Shown piece after piece: positions 1 through 6,961 of a DNA stretch of 11,420 bases. Source of the stretch: Opitutales bacterium (GTDB lineage Bacteria; Verrucomicrobiota; Verrucomicrobiia; Opitutales; JAFGAQ01); assembly GCA_028704125.1 (NCBI GenBank), contig JAQVLM010000049.1:1-11420 (forward strand). Reading direction: 5' to 3'. Within the stretch, counting starts at the first letter, position 1. Each line of letters opens with the position of its first letter. The position numbers were made by a program, and so were the translations under genes. The notes below the pieces were generated by a model that was not told where the DNA came from, did not search any database, and worked only from the letters and a program-made list of their open reading frames with translations.

Positions 1-1
1 T

Positions 2-100
2 ATCCAAAACAATATGCCGCATCATAGCATAGTTTATTCGGAAAACAAGGAAAATCGGCGTTTGCCACCTCGTCTTACTGTTTTCATTAACTGTAAGTGA
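2..100 (+). CDS. possible 3' end of an upstream gene
   Basis: One forward frame is open from the window edge for 32 codons and ends at TGA 98-100; the other two forward frames close within about 30 bases. The peptide ends in LTVFINCK and matches no family I recognise. A short open stretch like this can occur by chance, and codon use is not the C-ending style of the confident genes. The stop lies inside the left arm of the hairpin at 94-118. Confidence 0.15.
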   Translation: MQNNMPHHSIVYSENKENRRLPPRLTVFINCK

Positions 101-118
101 CTGCTAATCAGTTACTTA
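94..118. other. hairpin, possible terminator
   Basis: TAAGTGACTG (94-103) pairs with CAGTTACTTA (109-118) across a 5-base loop: ten pairs including one G-T wobble. An A5T6 run follows at 126-136. The stem is AT-rich and the T run starts 12 bases after it, so a classical intrinsic terminator is only a weak fit. An operator or chance palindrome is also possible. Confidence 0.25.
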
Positions 119-337
119 TCGTTAGAAAAATTTTTTCGATCAATAACCCTCGCGTGCCTGACTTCGTCGGGATATGCTTCGCAATTAAGCACCCTATCCA
201 CCAAATTGCAACTCTTTTTTCCACTTTTTCCACATACCCGAAAAAAGCCTCCCATCCCTTTCCCAAAGCGGCTTCTGCGGCTTCCATAGTGTGCCTATCC
301 ACATCCATTTGGCAAGTAATCCCCCCATATTTCACAT
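119..337. other. edge region without a confident gene
   Basis: This stretch carries none of the window's recurring modules. A minus-strand frame from ATG 335 to about 108 would encode 75 residues (MKYGGITCQMDVD...KGWEAFFGYVEKVEKRV). It has no recognisable domain and no ribosome binding site, and a forward frame of similar size overlaps it. It may be a decayed gene or a repeat whose other copies are outside the window. Confidence 0.3.
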
Positions 338-369
338 GAAATCCACAGATTTCGCAGATGATGAACCCC
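338..369. repeat. short 'cacagatttcgcagatg' phrase
   Basis: Contains CCACAGATTTCGCAGATG. From general knowledge, similar phrases recur in intergenic repeat text of several environmental bacterial groups. It occurs once in this window and marks the left edge of repeat tract 1. Confidence 0.35.
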
Positions 370-370
370 T

Positions 371-780
371 CCCCTTAACAGCGAAAGCATCCCCGTCCGC
401 GGCCTTCTTGCCGCAGCCAAATATCGAAAACAGATCAACCACGAACGGCACGAAAGCCACGAAATCCAAGAGCAAAAAGAAAGGCGTCATTCAGCCACAC
501 AGATCACAAGGAACACAACAAACGGGGATCATATCACCACAAGGCGTCCTCCATGGCTCTGTGGTAAAAACTCTTTCTGACATCGCTCGCATGGCTCGCT
601 ATAAGCCATTCGGGCCACATACGTTTTGCTGGCGCAAAACAACAGATTCTCCTCATCCAGTATGTTGCCGAAGCGAAGCTGAGGCGTATGTGCCCGGAGC
701 CACAGGCGAAGGGCGTGAGCCCGTCAGGCGATGTTAAGAAACCCTTCAATTCCGTGTAATTCGTGCTTTTCGTGGTTACA
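371..780 (+). repeat. element A, copy 1
   Basis: Three parts can be seen. The left arm (about 375-573) contains AACCACGAA and GCCACGAA text, then CACACAGATCACAAG. The structured core is 574-741. The right arm (about 742-780) carries the left-arm text in the opposite orientation (TTCGTGCTTTTCGTGGTTA). The whole is therefore a loose inverted repeat around a folded centre. The left arm shares GGCCTTCTTGCCGCAGCC with copy 2. Unlike copies 2-4, the conserved TAG at the left end is replaced by AACAGCG here. Confidence 0.85.
574..741 (+). other. structured core of element A, copy 1
   Basis: The outer arms TTTCTGACATCGC (574-586) and GCGATGTTAAGAAA (728-741) can pair. The inner stem, the GTTTTGC/GCAAAAC hairpin and the GGGC-GTGA-GCCC hairpin are present as described for copy 2. 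In this copy the ATAG/CTAT stem becomes ATGG/CTAT, which keeps pairing by a G-U wobble. GCCC becomes GCCA, which weakens the small GCCC/GGGC hairpin. The terminal loop is GTGA, a GNRA type. An RNA is not proven. Confidence 0.45.
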
Positions 781-925
781 ATTCCCCATCTTCCCCAACC
801 CTCTGTGCTCTTTGTGATCTTGGTTAATTCACCATCTTCCTCTTTCCTTGGCGGCTTTGCGTCTCTGCGTGAGAATATTCTTCCTCCCAAAGTTTTGGTG
901 GCATTCAGCTGTCCACCAAGCCCAA

Positions 926-1018
926 CCGTCAGCGGATGAGCGGGGACGCTCATCCCTACCCGCAACAGCCATTTTTCCCCGCAGCCGGTAGGGCGAATTG
1001 TCCTCAATGAGCCGCTCT
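926..1018 (+). repeat. module D, copy 1
   Basis: Three nested or tandem hairpins: GGATGAGCG (934-942) with CGCTCATCC (947-955) and loop GGGA; CCCTACC (954-960) with GGTAGGG (987-993); ATTG (997-1000) with CAAT (1005-1008) and loop TCCT. Other copies start near 5819, 6050 and 10571. Confidence 0.8.
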
Positions 1019-1158
1019 TCTCTTCCGTGAATTCCGTGCCTTTCGTGGTCAATCCCCCTCCTCTTTCCTCTGTGCTCTTTGTGCACTCTGTGGCTAGAAC
1101 ATCTTCTTCTTCCCAGGTATTCGTGGCTTTCCAAAACCACCCAAGACCATACGTATGG

Positions 1159-1192
1159 GGATAAGAAGACGACGGCTGAAGCCGCCGACTCC
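1159..1192 (+). repeat. module E, copy 1
   Basis: GGGATAAGAAGACGACGG followed by a CGGCT-GA-AGCCG hairpin and CGCCGACTCC. Nearly identical copies lie at 4995-5030 and 6493-6528, and an inverted partial copy at 10511-10532. Confidence 0.75.
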
Positions 1193-1445
1193 GCTCTTCC
1201 CCTTTGGTGCCTTTCGTGGTTCTTCCCACTCCTCTTCGTGCTCTGTGGGTAAGCCCTCTTCTCCCTCTTCCCTTGGCGGCTCTGCGTCTCTGCGTGAGAT
1301 CCTCTTCTTCTTTCCCATAGTAGCGGGAGCATCCCTGCTCTCCCTGGTTAATCCCTCTTCACTCCCACTTGACCCTTCATAATTCATCCTTCTCACTTCC
1401 CTCCCTTTTCCCCTCTGTGCTCTTCGTGCTCTTCGTGGTTAAGCC

Positions 1446-1559
1446 CCATCCACCACCGATTTGAGCGTTGGTGTCAGCAATTCGACTCCACCTCAAACTC
1501 ACCAACAATCGTGTTTTCTCCGCATAAACCTCCGGAAAATCACCGTATCCATCTATACC
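1446..1559 (+). promoter_or_regulatory. leader of the coupling-ATPase gene
   Basis: This is non-repetitive sequence between repeat tract 1 and the ATG at 1560. GTTGGTG (1467-1473) can pair with CACCAAC (1500-1506). TCTCCGCATAA (1517-1527) also occurs at 6898-6908 ahead of the FamX paralogue, so it may be a shared promoter or regulatory site. There is no Shine-Dalgarno sequence at normal spacing. Its role is inferred from position only. Confidence 0.25.
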
Positions 1560-3284
1560 ATGAGCGAGTTTATCCCATATTCTGAAAACTCCGGACTGAA
1601 TAGCCCGGAGTCCATCATCAACCTCGAGTGCTACGAACCCAACTCCGGCCGCGTATGCATGGATGCCCGCGATCTCTGCCAACACACCCTCATCGTCGGA
1701 TCCACCGGGAGCGGAAAAACCACCGGGCTCATGCAACCCATGATCCAAAACCTCATCGAGTATAAAGCCTCCGATCCCGTCCACAAACTCGGCCTGGTCA
1801 TCTACGACTGCAAAGGCGACCGAACCGCCGAAATTGTCCGCGAGATGGCCAAACGGGTCGGCCGGGAAAACGACGTCATGGAAATCGGGGAGAATGCCAC
1901 CCACTCACTCAATTTCCTTTCCGAAGGCAACACACTACGCGACCTGATCAACCGCATCACCCTCCTCATCGACGACAGACCCGACGATAAAAACCCGTTT
2001 TTCGAGGAAAACCGCAAAGCAATGATGAAGGCGATGCTCTTGCTCTACTGTCTCACAAGGCGCGACCGCAAGCTCAGTGAGGCACTGGACTTTTGCTCCC
2101 GTTATATCCAGGGGTCCAGTCAGGCATGGAACCTCCCCCCCGAAGACGGATCACCCTTCACCAAGTCCACAACCTATCTGGAAGTCGCAAAATACTGCGC
2201 AGCCAAACTCCAACAGACAAATAACCCCCTCCTTCGCACGGCGCTTTCGGGCATCACCGACACACTCGAATCCTGGGAGAAAACCGAAGAGCGCACCATG
2301 AGCAATTGCAGAGCCGGGATTCGCAACAACATCGAAAACATGCGTTCAAGACTCCTCCTGAACACCCTGGATAACCCACGGCTCCCGCAAATCTCCATCA
2401 ACGACCTCTCAATAAACGGGATTATTCTGGTGATCAACCTCCCCGGGCTCTCCTTTCCCGCCGATACACGCCTAGCAGGTGGCCTGATCAAAGCACTGAT
2501 GATGGACGCGATGGTCAACCGCGAGGAGCAAATCCGTGCACCCGATCAGCGCTATGTCGGCCTGATCATGGACGAGTATCCCCTCATCACCACCGGAAGC
2601 CACTCCCGAACAGGGGATGCCCGCCAACTTCAGGTTATCCGTTCCAAGGGTGTCTTTGCAATCGCGGCGACCCAGGGATTCTCCAACCTCGTCAACGAAA
2701 TCGGGATCAACGTGCTCCAGAGCATCCTCGTCAACTTCGGAAACCATTTCTTTCTCAAGACAACTGAACCCGGGGTTGAAGCCTACGCCAACCAAATCCT
2801 CGGCCCGAGGCTCGCACGTGCCCAATCCCCGGAAAACGACACCCCCTGGAAAACCGACTACGCACCCCACTCACCGCGTATCATTTCCACCTCTATCATC
2901 ACCCCGGGCGCTCTCGCCACCCTCGAAACACACTGTGCCTTCATCAAACTCCACAACCAGTTCCGCACCTTCCTGGCGCACCATCTGGTCCCCCTCTACG
3001 ACACCCGACACAACGTCACACTACCGCCCGTCAGCGCGAAACGGGACGCCACCGAACCCCCATCCGACGCCACCCTCTTCTCCATCAAAGACGTAAGAAA
3101 ACTCATCTTCAACATCGATGAATCCGGAAGCGGTTGGAATCCGATAGAGGCGCTCTCCCCAGTCGACCTCGATTGCTACCCTCCTCCCGAAACAGATCCA
3201 TTCCTCAACTGGGATCAATACTTGAAGCCCGATGCAACACCTCCAACCAACAACGGCGATGACTCCGACGACGCCCTCTTCTGA
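1560..3284 (+). CDS. VirD4/TraG-like coupling ATPase without membrane anchor
   Basis: This 574-residue P-loop ATPase resembles type IV secretion coupling proteins, which feed DNA or protein substrates to a translocation channel. Visible motifs are Walker A GSTGSGKT (47-54), Walker B LIMDEY with D338-E339, and AATQG with Q372, the glutamine motif found after Walker B in VirD4/TraG/TraD enzymes. The region after it (TPGALATLETHCAFIKL) fits the usual C-terminal domain. Family members normally carry N-terminal membrane helices. Here only 46 mostly polar residues precede Walker A and none is a membrane segment, so the protein is predicted to be cytosolic. I chose ATG 1560; an in-frame upstream start at 1461 would add 33 residues without ATPase homology. 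The next gene starts 16 bases after the stop, which suggests an operon. No relaxase or other conjugation gene is in the window, so its partner system is unknown. Confidence 0.85.
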   Translation: MSEFIPYSENSGLNSPESIINLECYEPNSGRVCMDARDLCQHTLIVGSTGSGKTTGLMQPMIQNLIEYKASDPVHKLGLVIYDCKGDRTAEIVREMAKRVGRENDVMEIGENATHSLNFLSEGNTLRDLINRITLLIDDRPDDKNPFFEENRKAMMKAMLLLYCLTRRDRKLSEALDFCSRYIQGSSQAWNLPPEDGSPFTKSTTYLEVAKYCAAKLQQTNNPLLRTALSGITDTLESWEKTEERTMSNCRAGIRNNIENMRSRLLLNTLDNPRLPQISINDLSINGIILVINLPGLSFPADTRLAGGLIKALMMDAMVNREEQIRAPDQRYVGLIMDEYPLITTGSHSRTGDARQLQVIRSKGVFAIAATQGFSNLVNEIGINVLQSILVNFGNHFFLKTTEPGVEAYANQILGPRLARAQSPENDTPWKTDYAPHSPRIISTSIITPGALATLETHCAFIKLHNQFRTFLAHHLVPLYDTRHNVTLPPVSAKRDATEPPSDATLFSIKDVRKLIFNIDESGSGWNPIEALSPVDLDCYPPPETDPFLNWDQYLKPDATPPTNNGDDSDDALF

Positions 3285-3300
3285 ACGCCAACATACCACT

Positions 3301-4233
3301 ATGAACACCCACTTGCGATTCACCTCCCAAACCCTCCGATATATCGCCGACAGGGACATGCCCGAAGCCCGCGGAAAATGGGTATGGGACCCCTTTTCCG
3401 AAAATCCCGAACCCAACCCTCACCAGCTCCACATCGATGACGTCACGCTCGACGCCGCTCCCGACAAAACCACCCACATCGCTTGCCCGGGAGTTGTGCG
3501 CATACGCATTCGCCTCCAAACCACCCTCCACATCGTCGCCCACACCATCGTATTCGAACAGGAACCTGATGTCGACGTCCACCTTTCCTGTCACACCCTC
3601 GTCCTCTACGGCCCCGGCTCCTACTACCCCAAACTCAAATTCCCACCGCCATCGGCCGACAGCCGGGAACCCGGCCTCCGCTACCTCTATTCACTCGGCT
3701 CCACATACCCCTTCATCACCCTGATCGACATCCACATCTTTGCCGGCCCACTCCCGATACGGGTCCCCGACACCGAACCCCTCACCGGCCCCGACGACTA
3801 CCCCCAGACCCCACTCACCGAACCCTTCGGCCTGACCGCCTGGCACCTCATTGCGATCCAGGCCCTCACCCTCCGTGAAGCCATACAACTCATCGACACC
3901 TATTCCGAGCAAGAGGAAACACCCGCCGCAAAAGACCTCAAAACCCTCACCGCCCGCAAGGTCCGCCTCGACCTCTTACTCGAAAAAAACCACATCCCCA
4001 CCCTCGAAAGCTTCCGCTTCCTTCCCCCGGAAGATCTCAACGTCCTCTTCTCCAACCGCAGTATCAGCGAACTCTGCAGCATCGTCGCCATCCCCTTGCT
4101 CAACGGATACTACCGCCTCGATGTCATCGACCATTCCAAGCTCTACCGTGACGTCATCGACCTGATCCAGTATACCAAGGACATGGCCATTCTCTCCAAA
4201 AACCCCGATCCTCGCTCCATCTTCCCAAAGTAG
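3301..4233 (+). CDS. FamX protein 1, unknown function, paralogue of 7000-7956
   Basis: 310 residues, no signal peptide or membrane segment seen. I do not recognise the family. The N-terminal half has alternating short beta-type stretches (THIACPGVVRIRI 58-70, LHIVAHTIVF 76-85, SCHTLVLYG 96-104) that look like stacked parallel strands, as in a beta-helix; this is inferred from pattern only. The C-terminal half looks helical, with HLIAIQALTLRE (182-193) and LPPEDLNVLFSNRSI (241-255). The paralogue shares THIAC, SCHTLVLYG, the IQALT block and DLN(V/R)(L/I)FSNRSI. The start at ATG 3301 is set by that alignment; an upstream start at 3232 would overlap the ATPase gene. No Shine-Dalgarno sequence precedes it. 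Its last residues (PK) and TAG stop lie inside element A copy 2. Codons end mostly in C. Confidence 0.8.
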   Translation: MNTHLRFTSQTLRYIADRDMPEARGKWVWDPFSENPEPNPHQLHIDDVTLDAAPDKTTHIACPGVVRIRIRLQTTLHIVAHTIVFEQEPDVDVHLSCHTLVLYGPGSYYPKLKFPPPSADSREPGLRYLYSLGSTYPFITLIDIHIFAGPLPIRVPDTEPLTGPDDYPQTPLTEPFGLTAWHLIAIQALTLREAIQLIDTYSEQEETPAAKDLKTLTARKVRLDLLLEKNHIPTLESFRFLPPEDLNVLFSNRSISELCSIVAIPLLNGYYRLDVIDHSKLYRDVIDLIQYTKDMAILSKNPDPRSIFPK

Positions 4234-4604
4234 CGGGAGCATACCCGCCCACGGCCTTCTTGCCGCAGCCAAATATGGAAAACAGATCAACCACAAAAAG
4301 AGAAAGGAGTGATTCAGCCACACAGATCACAAGAAACACAAAAACGGGTATCTTATCACCACAAGGCGTCCCCACGGTGCTTCGTGGTAAAAACTCTTTC
4401 TGACATCGCTCGCATAGCTCGCTATAAGCCCTTCGGGCCACATACGTTTTGCTGGCGCAAAACAACAGATTATCCTCATCGAGTATATTGCCGAAGCGAA
4501 GCTGAGGCGTATGTGCCCTGAGCCACAGGCGAAGGGCGTAAGCCCGTCAGGGCGATGTTAAGAAACTCTTCAATTCCGTGTATTTCGTGCGCTTCGTGGT
4601 TAAA
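4225..4604 (+). repeat. element A, copy 2
   Basis: Begins with CCCAAAGTAGCGGGAGCAT, overlapping the 3' end of the upstream gene. The left arm resembles copy 1 (GGCCTTCTTGCCGCAGCC). The core is 4397-4565. The right arm reads TTCGTGCGCTTCGTGGTTA. Similarity to copy 4 continues well past the right arm to about 4765, giving a direct repeat of roughly 550 bp 5.7 kb apart. Confidence 0.88.
4397..4565 (+). other. structured core of element A, copy 2
   Basis: Outer stem: TTTCTGACATCGC (4397-4409) with GCGATGTTAAGAAA (4552-4565). Inside it: ATAG-CTCG-CTAT (4414-4425); GCCC-TTC-GGGC (4428-4438); GGGCCACATACG (4435-4446) with CGTATGTGCCC (4508-4518), 11 pairs with one bulged C; enclosed in that, GTTTTGC-TGGC-GCAAAAC (4446-4463) and CCTCA (4474-4478) with TGAGG (4503-4507); then GGGC-GTAA-GCCC (4534-4545) with a GNRA-type loop. 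This density of nested pairing, kept in four copies, suggests a folded RNA or folded single-stranded DNA. I do not recognise the family. Transcription is not shown. Confidence 0.5.
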
Positions 4605-5170
4605 ATTCCGCTTCTTCCCCAATCCAAGCCCCCGGACGGAACGCTCACGCGTCCCGCTCTGTAGTTAAAGCCTCTTCACTCCCACTTCACCCTTCATAAT
4701 TCATCCTTCTCACTTCCCTCCCTCCCCCTCTTCCCTTGGCGTCTTTGCGTCTCTGCGTGAGAACCCTTTTTCTTTCCTGTAGATCCTGTTAATCCTGTCG
4801 GACAATGACCTCTCTTCCTCACCGAGCCGCTCTTCTTTCGTGTCTTCCGTGCCTTTCGTGGTTCTTCCCCATCTTCCTCTTCCCTTTGGGTCTTTGGGTC
4901 TTGAGCGAAGATTCGACGCAGTCGGATCGAGCGAGCGTGAGATCCTCTCCATCCCACGTATTCGTGGCTTTCCCAAAACCCAAGCCATACGCATGCGGAT
5001 AAGAAGACGACGGCTGAAGCCGCCGACTCCGCCCCCCCCTTTTCGTACTTTCCGTGTCTTCCGTGGTCACTCCCACTTCATCCTTCATAATTCATCCTTC
5101 TCACTTCCCCATCTTCCTCCCCCCCTTGGCGGCTTTGCGTCTCTGCGTGAGAACCTCTTCTTCTTCAATC
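4605..5170. repeat. composite repeat tract 2
   Basis: No gene is supported. Contents: GGAACGC-TCAC-GCGTCCC hairpin (about 4638-4655), module F (about 4692 and 5080), a 25-base pure pyrimidine tract (4713-4737), module C (about 4733 and 5125), module H (CCTGTAGATCCTGTTAATCC, 4776-4805), a 'TTTGGGTCTTTGGGTC' module with ATTCGACGCAGTCGGATCGA (from about 4885) and module E (4995-5030). All share one orientation. A non-repeat leader of about 40 bases precedes the next gene. Confidence 0.85.
4995..5030 (+). repeat. module E, copy 2
   Basis: GCGGATAAGAAGACGACGG then the CGGCT-GA-AGCCG hairpin and CGCCGACTCC, preceded by the CATACGCAT flank that also precedes module D at 10571. Confidence 0.75.
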
Positions 5171-5210
5171 CTGTGAAAAACGTGCTCTATTCACCACCAG
5201 AAAACAGTCT

Positions 5211-5957
5211 ATGAAAACCATCCTCCTGAATATCTTTGTATCCTTTGCCATTCACGCATCGCCCGTATTTACGCCCGACATCTCCCTCCCGCACACACAA
5301 TACGCGCCGGTCCAACTCGTGATTATGGTTGGGCTGAACGAAGCCCAGTCTACCGGGAGCTACGGTATTTTTATCCACGACCCGACCTCAGCAGAAAACC
5401 TCATCCCCGGGGTCATCATGCCAAGGGACGGCGAACTCGTTAACGCATGGGTCACCACAGACCCTGGCCCATCCGATCACTCGCTGATTCTAGTGTGGAC
5501 GAAATCAGCAGGATCAGGTGCCCATGGAAAAATCGAAGCCTTCTCCTTCGACCGGCACAGCATCCATCCGGCATCCATCCCCAAGCCCCACCCCCTTCTT
5601 CTCGACGGCCACAGAGGATATGACACTTACTCCTTCTCAAATAACATCCTCCTCCACTCGTTTCCCCTTTTCCACCCCCTCGATGCGAACGATCACCCCA
5701 CAGCAGGAACCCAAACCCTCATGCTACCGATTGGTGCATCATCCTGGATGATCTCCCCGCCCATCTCAGAAACAATACAACCACAATCACCCAACGCGCT
5801 TGATCCTGCTCCTGATCAAATGAGTGAAACCGCCTCACCCCTACCCACAACAGCCATTTTCTCCTGCACCGGTAGGGCGAGGTGTCTCACCGAGCCGCTC
5901 TTCCTATCCCCTTCCGTGGTCACAATTCCCCCTCTTCCTCTTCCCTTGGCGTCTTGA
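5211..5957 (+). CDS. secreted PliI-like inhibitor of I-type lysozyme
   Basis: 248 residues. An N-terminal signal peptide is visible (MKTILLNIFVSFAIHAS, cut near 16-17). The mature part follows the PliI pattern: GSYGIFI (49-55), GVIMPRDGEL (67-76), a segment ending LILVWTKSAGSG (92-103), EAFSFD (109-114), then GYDTYSF (136-142), FPLFHPLDAN (151-160), PTAGTQTL (163-170) and SSWMI (177-181). PliI proteins act in the periplasm or cell envelope by inserting a loop into the lysozyme active site. The loop motif SGxY reads S102-G103-A104-H105 here, so the usual tyrosine is histidine. The domain is complete by about residue 182. From about residue 203 the frame runs through repeat module D and ends in repeat text, so the last ~45 residues are probably an acquired tail after loss of the original stop. 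No Shine-Dalgarno sequence is seen. Confidence 0.72.
   Translation: MKTILLNIFVSFAIHASPVFTPDISLPHTQYAPVQLVIMVGLNEAQSTGSYGIFIHDPTSAENLIPGVIMPRDGELVNAWVTTDPGPSDHSLILVWTKSAGSGAHGKIEAFSFDRHSIHPASIPKPHPLLLDGHRGYDTYSFSNNILLHSFPLFHPLDANDHPTAGTQTLMLPIGASSWMISPPISETIQPQSPNALDPAPDQMSETASPLPTTAIFSCTGRARCLTEPLFLSPSVVTIPPLPLPLAS
5819..5904 (+). repeat. module D, diverged copy inside the PliI-like reading frame
   Basis: Aligns with the copies at 932, 6050 and 10571. CCCTACC (5839-5845) and GGTAGGG (5871-5877) still pair. The last hairpin is GGTG-TCT-CACC (5881-5891) where other copies have ATTG/CAAT: two base pairs have changed on both sides. The first hairpin has decayed to TGAG/CTCA. Confidence 0.7.
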
Positions 5958-6049
5958 GCGTGGACCCTGCATGCAGCGCCGAGCGGGCGTGAGAATCTTC
6001 TTCCCATAGTATTCTTGGCTTTCCCAATCCCACCCGAGATCTTTCCGCA

Positions 6050-6162
6050 GCGGATGAGCGGGGACGCTCATCCCTACCCACAACAGCCTAATCTCATGTG
6101 AGCGGATTCTCCCACGCCTGAAATCCCCCTGCACCCGGTAGGGCGAATTGTCCTCAATGAGC
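6050..6162 (+). repeat. module D, copy with internal insertion
   Basis: GGATGAGCG (6052-6060) pairs with CGCTCATCC (6065-6073). The spacer between CCCTACC and GGTAGGG (6137-6143) is about 35 bases longer than in copy 1 and contains unrelated sequence (ATCTCATGTGAGCGGATTCT). The ATTG/CAAT hairpin follows. Confidence 0.75.
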
Positions 6163-6492
6163 CGCTCTTCTCCCTTTTTCGTATCTTCCGTGTATTTCGT
6201 GATTAAAATTCCCCTTCCCCTTCGTGCTCTTTGTGATCTCTGTGGTTAAAACATCTTCTTCCTCTTCCCTTTGGGTCTTTGGGTCTTGAGCGGAGATTCG
6301 ACGCAGTCGGATCGAGCGGGCGTGAGAACCCCTCTCCAATCCTGTAGATCCTGTTAATCCTGTCGAACAAAGAGCTCTGTTCACCACCAAACATCGTATT
6401 TACCATCCCCCCTTTTGCGGCTTTGCGTGAGAACCTCTTCTTCTTCCCGAAGTATTCGCGGCTTTCCCAGCCCCACCCAAGCCCAACCGTCC

Positions 6493-6528
6493 GCGGATAA
6501 GAAGACGACGGCTGAAGCCGCCGACTCC
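6493..6528 (+). repeat. module E, copy 3
   Basis: GCGGATAAGAAGACGACGG with the CGGCT-GA-AGCCG hairpin. Its left flank (CCCAACCGTC) is the flank found in front of module D at 932. Confidence 0.75.
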
Positions 6529-6897
6529 TCCCCCTTTTCGTGCTTTCCGTGCATTTCGTGGTCACTCCCACTTCATCCTTCATCCTTCATAATTCATCCT
6601 TCTCACTTCCCCATCTTCCTCTCCCCTTGGCGGCTCTGCGTCTCTGCGTGAGAACCTCTTCTTCTTTCCCATAGTAGCGGGAGCATCCCTGATCTCTGTG
6701 GTTAAACCCTCTTCACTCCCACTTCATCCTTCATAATTCATCCTTCTCACTTCCCTCCCTCTTCCCTCTGTGCTCTTTGCGCGCTTCGTGGTTAAAATTC
6801 CCCTTCTTCCCCAATCCCACCCAAGCCCAAGACAGAACGCTCACGCGTCCCGCTACGCAAGAGTCAGCTCCCCTGTGCCGGCCGAGAAAAAGCACAA

Positions 6898-6908
6898 TCT
6901 CCGCATAA
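6898..6908 (+). promoter_or_regulatory. TCTCCGCATAA motif shared with the 1560 gene leader
   Basis: The same 11 bases occur at 1517-1527, and both copies lie ahead of a confident gene in otherwise non-repetitive leader sequence. Here the motif is 92 bases before ATG 7000 and 20 bases before an alternative ATG at 6928. A promoter or operator role is only inferred. Confidence 0.2.
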
Positions 6909-6961
6909 CCCACACAAGTATTTGCGTATGCCTTCTTATCAGGGGTTTCCCGATTCCCATT

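Larger units (their letters stand above)
781..1445. repeat. composite repeat tract 1
   Basis: No gene is supported here. Recurring modules, all read on the + strand: C (CTTGGCGG..TTTGCGTCTC, from about 846 and 1274), D (926-1018), E (1159-1192), F (CTTCATAATTCATCCTTCTC, about 1375-1394) and several TTCGTGGTTAA phrases. GTAGCGGGAGCATCCCTG, the phrase at the left end of element A, occurs alone near 1320. The strand is pyrimidine-rich. Long minus-strand reading frames here are translations of the repeat text. Confidence 0.85.
5958..6840. repeat. composite repeat tract 3
   Basis: No gene is supported. Contents in order: a CATAGTATTCTTGGCTTTCCC flank, module D (6050-6162), a TTCGTATCTTCC..ATTTCGTG phrase, TTTGTGATCTCTGTGGTTAA (about 6230), the 'TTTGGGTCTTTGGGTC' module (from about 6267), module H (6341-6370), a shortened module C (about 6417), module E (6493-6528), module F twice (about 6575-6610 and 6728-6750), module C (about 6628), GTAGCGGGAGCATCCCTG (about 6674) and a GAACGCTCACGCGTCCCGCT hairpin phrase (6835-6854). 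All are in one orientation. Confidence 0.85.

Noticed and set aside
574..741. tRNA or known riboswitch in the structured core
   Set aside because: No cloverleaf with a TTCRA arm and no riboswitch signature I know; the core often lies downstream of a gene.
534..1332. Long minus-strand reading frames over repeat tract 1
   Set aside because: Their peptides (TTKGTEFTEE, SRRDAEPPREE and similar) are direct translations of the repeat modules and overlap in several frames.
1377..1904. 175-residue minus-strand frame
   Set aside because: It overlaps the ATPase gene and repeat text; the Walker A region on the plus strand is clearly the coding one.
3021..3594. Minus-strand frames around the ATPase/FamX junction
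   Set aside because: They are complementary-strand shadows of C-ending codons in the forward genes and show no motifs.
4397..4565. Integron attC site for gene cassettes
   Set aside because: A folded repeat after a gene suggests it, but there are no RYYYAAC/GTTRRRY core sites, no integrase, and copy 4 does not follow a gene.
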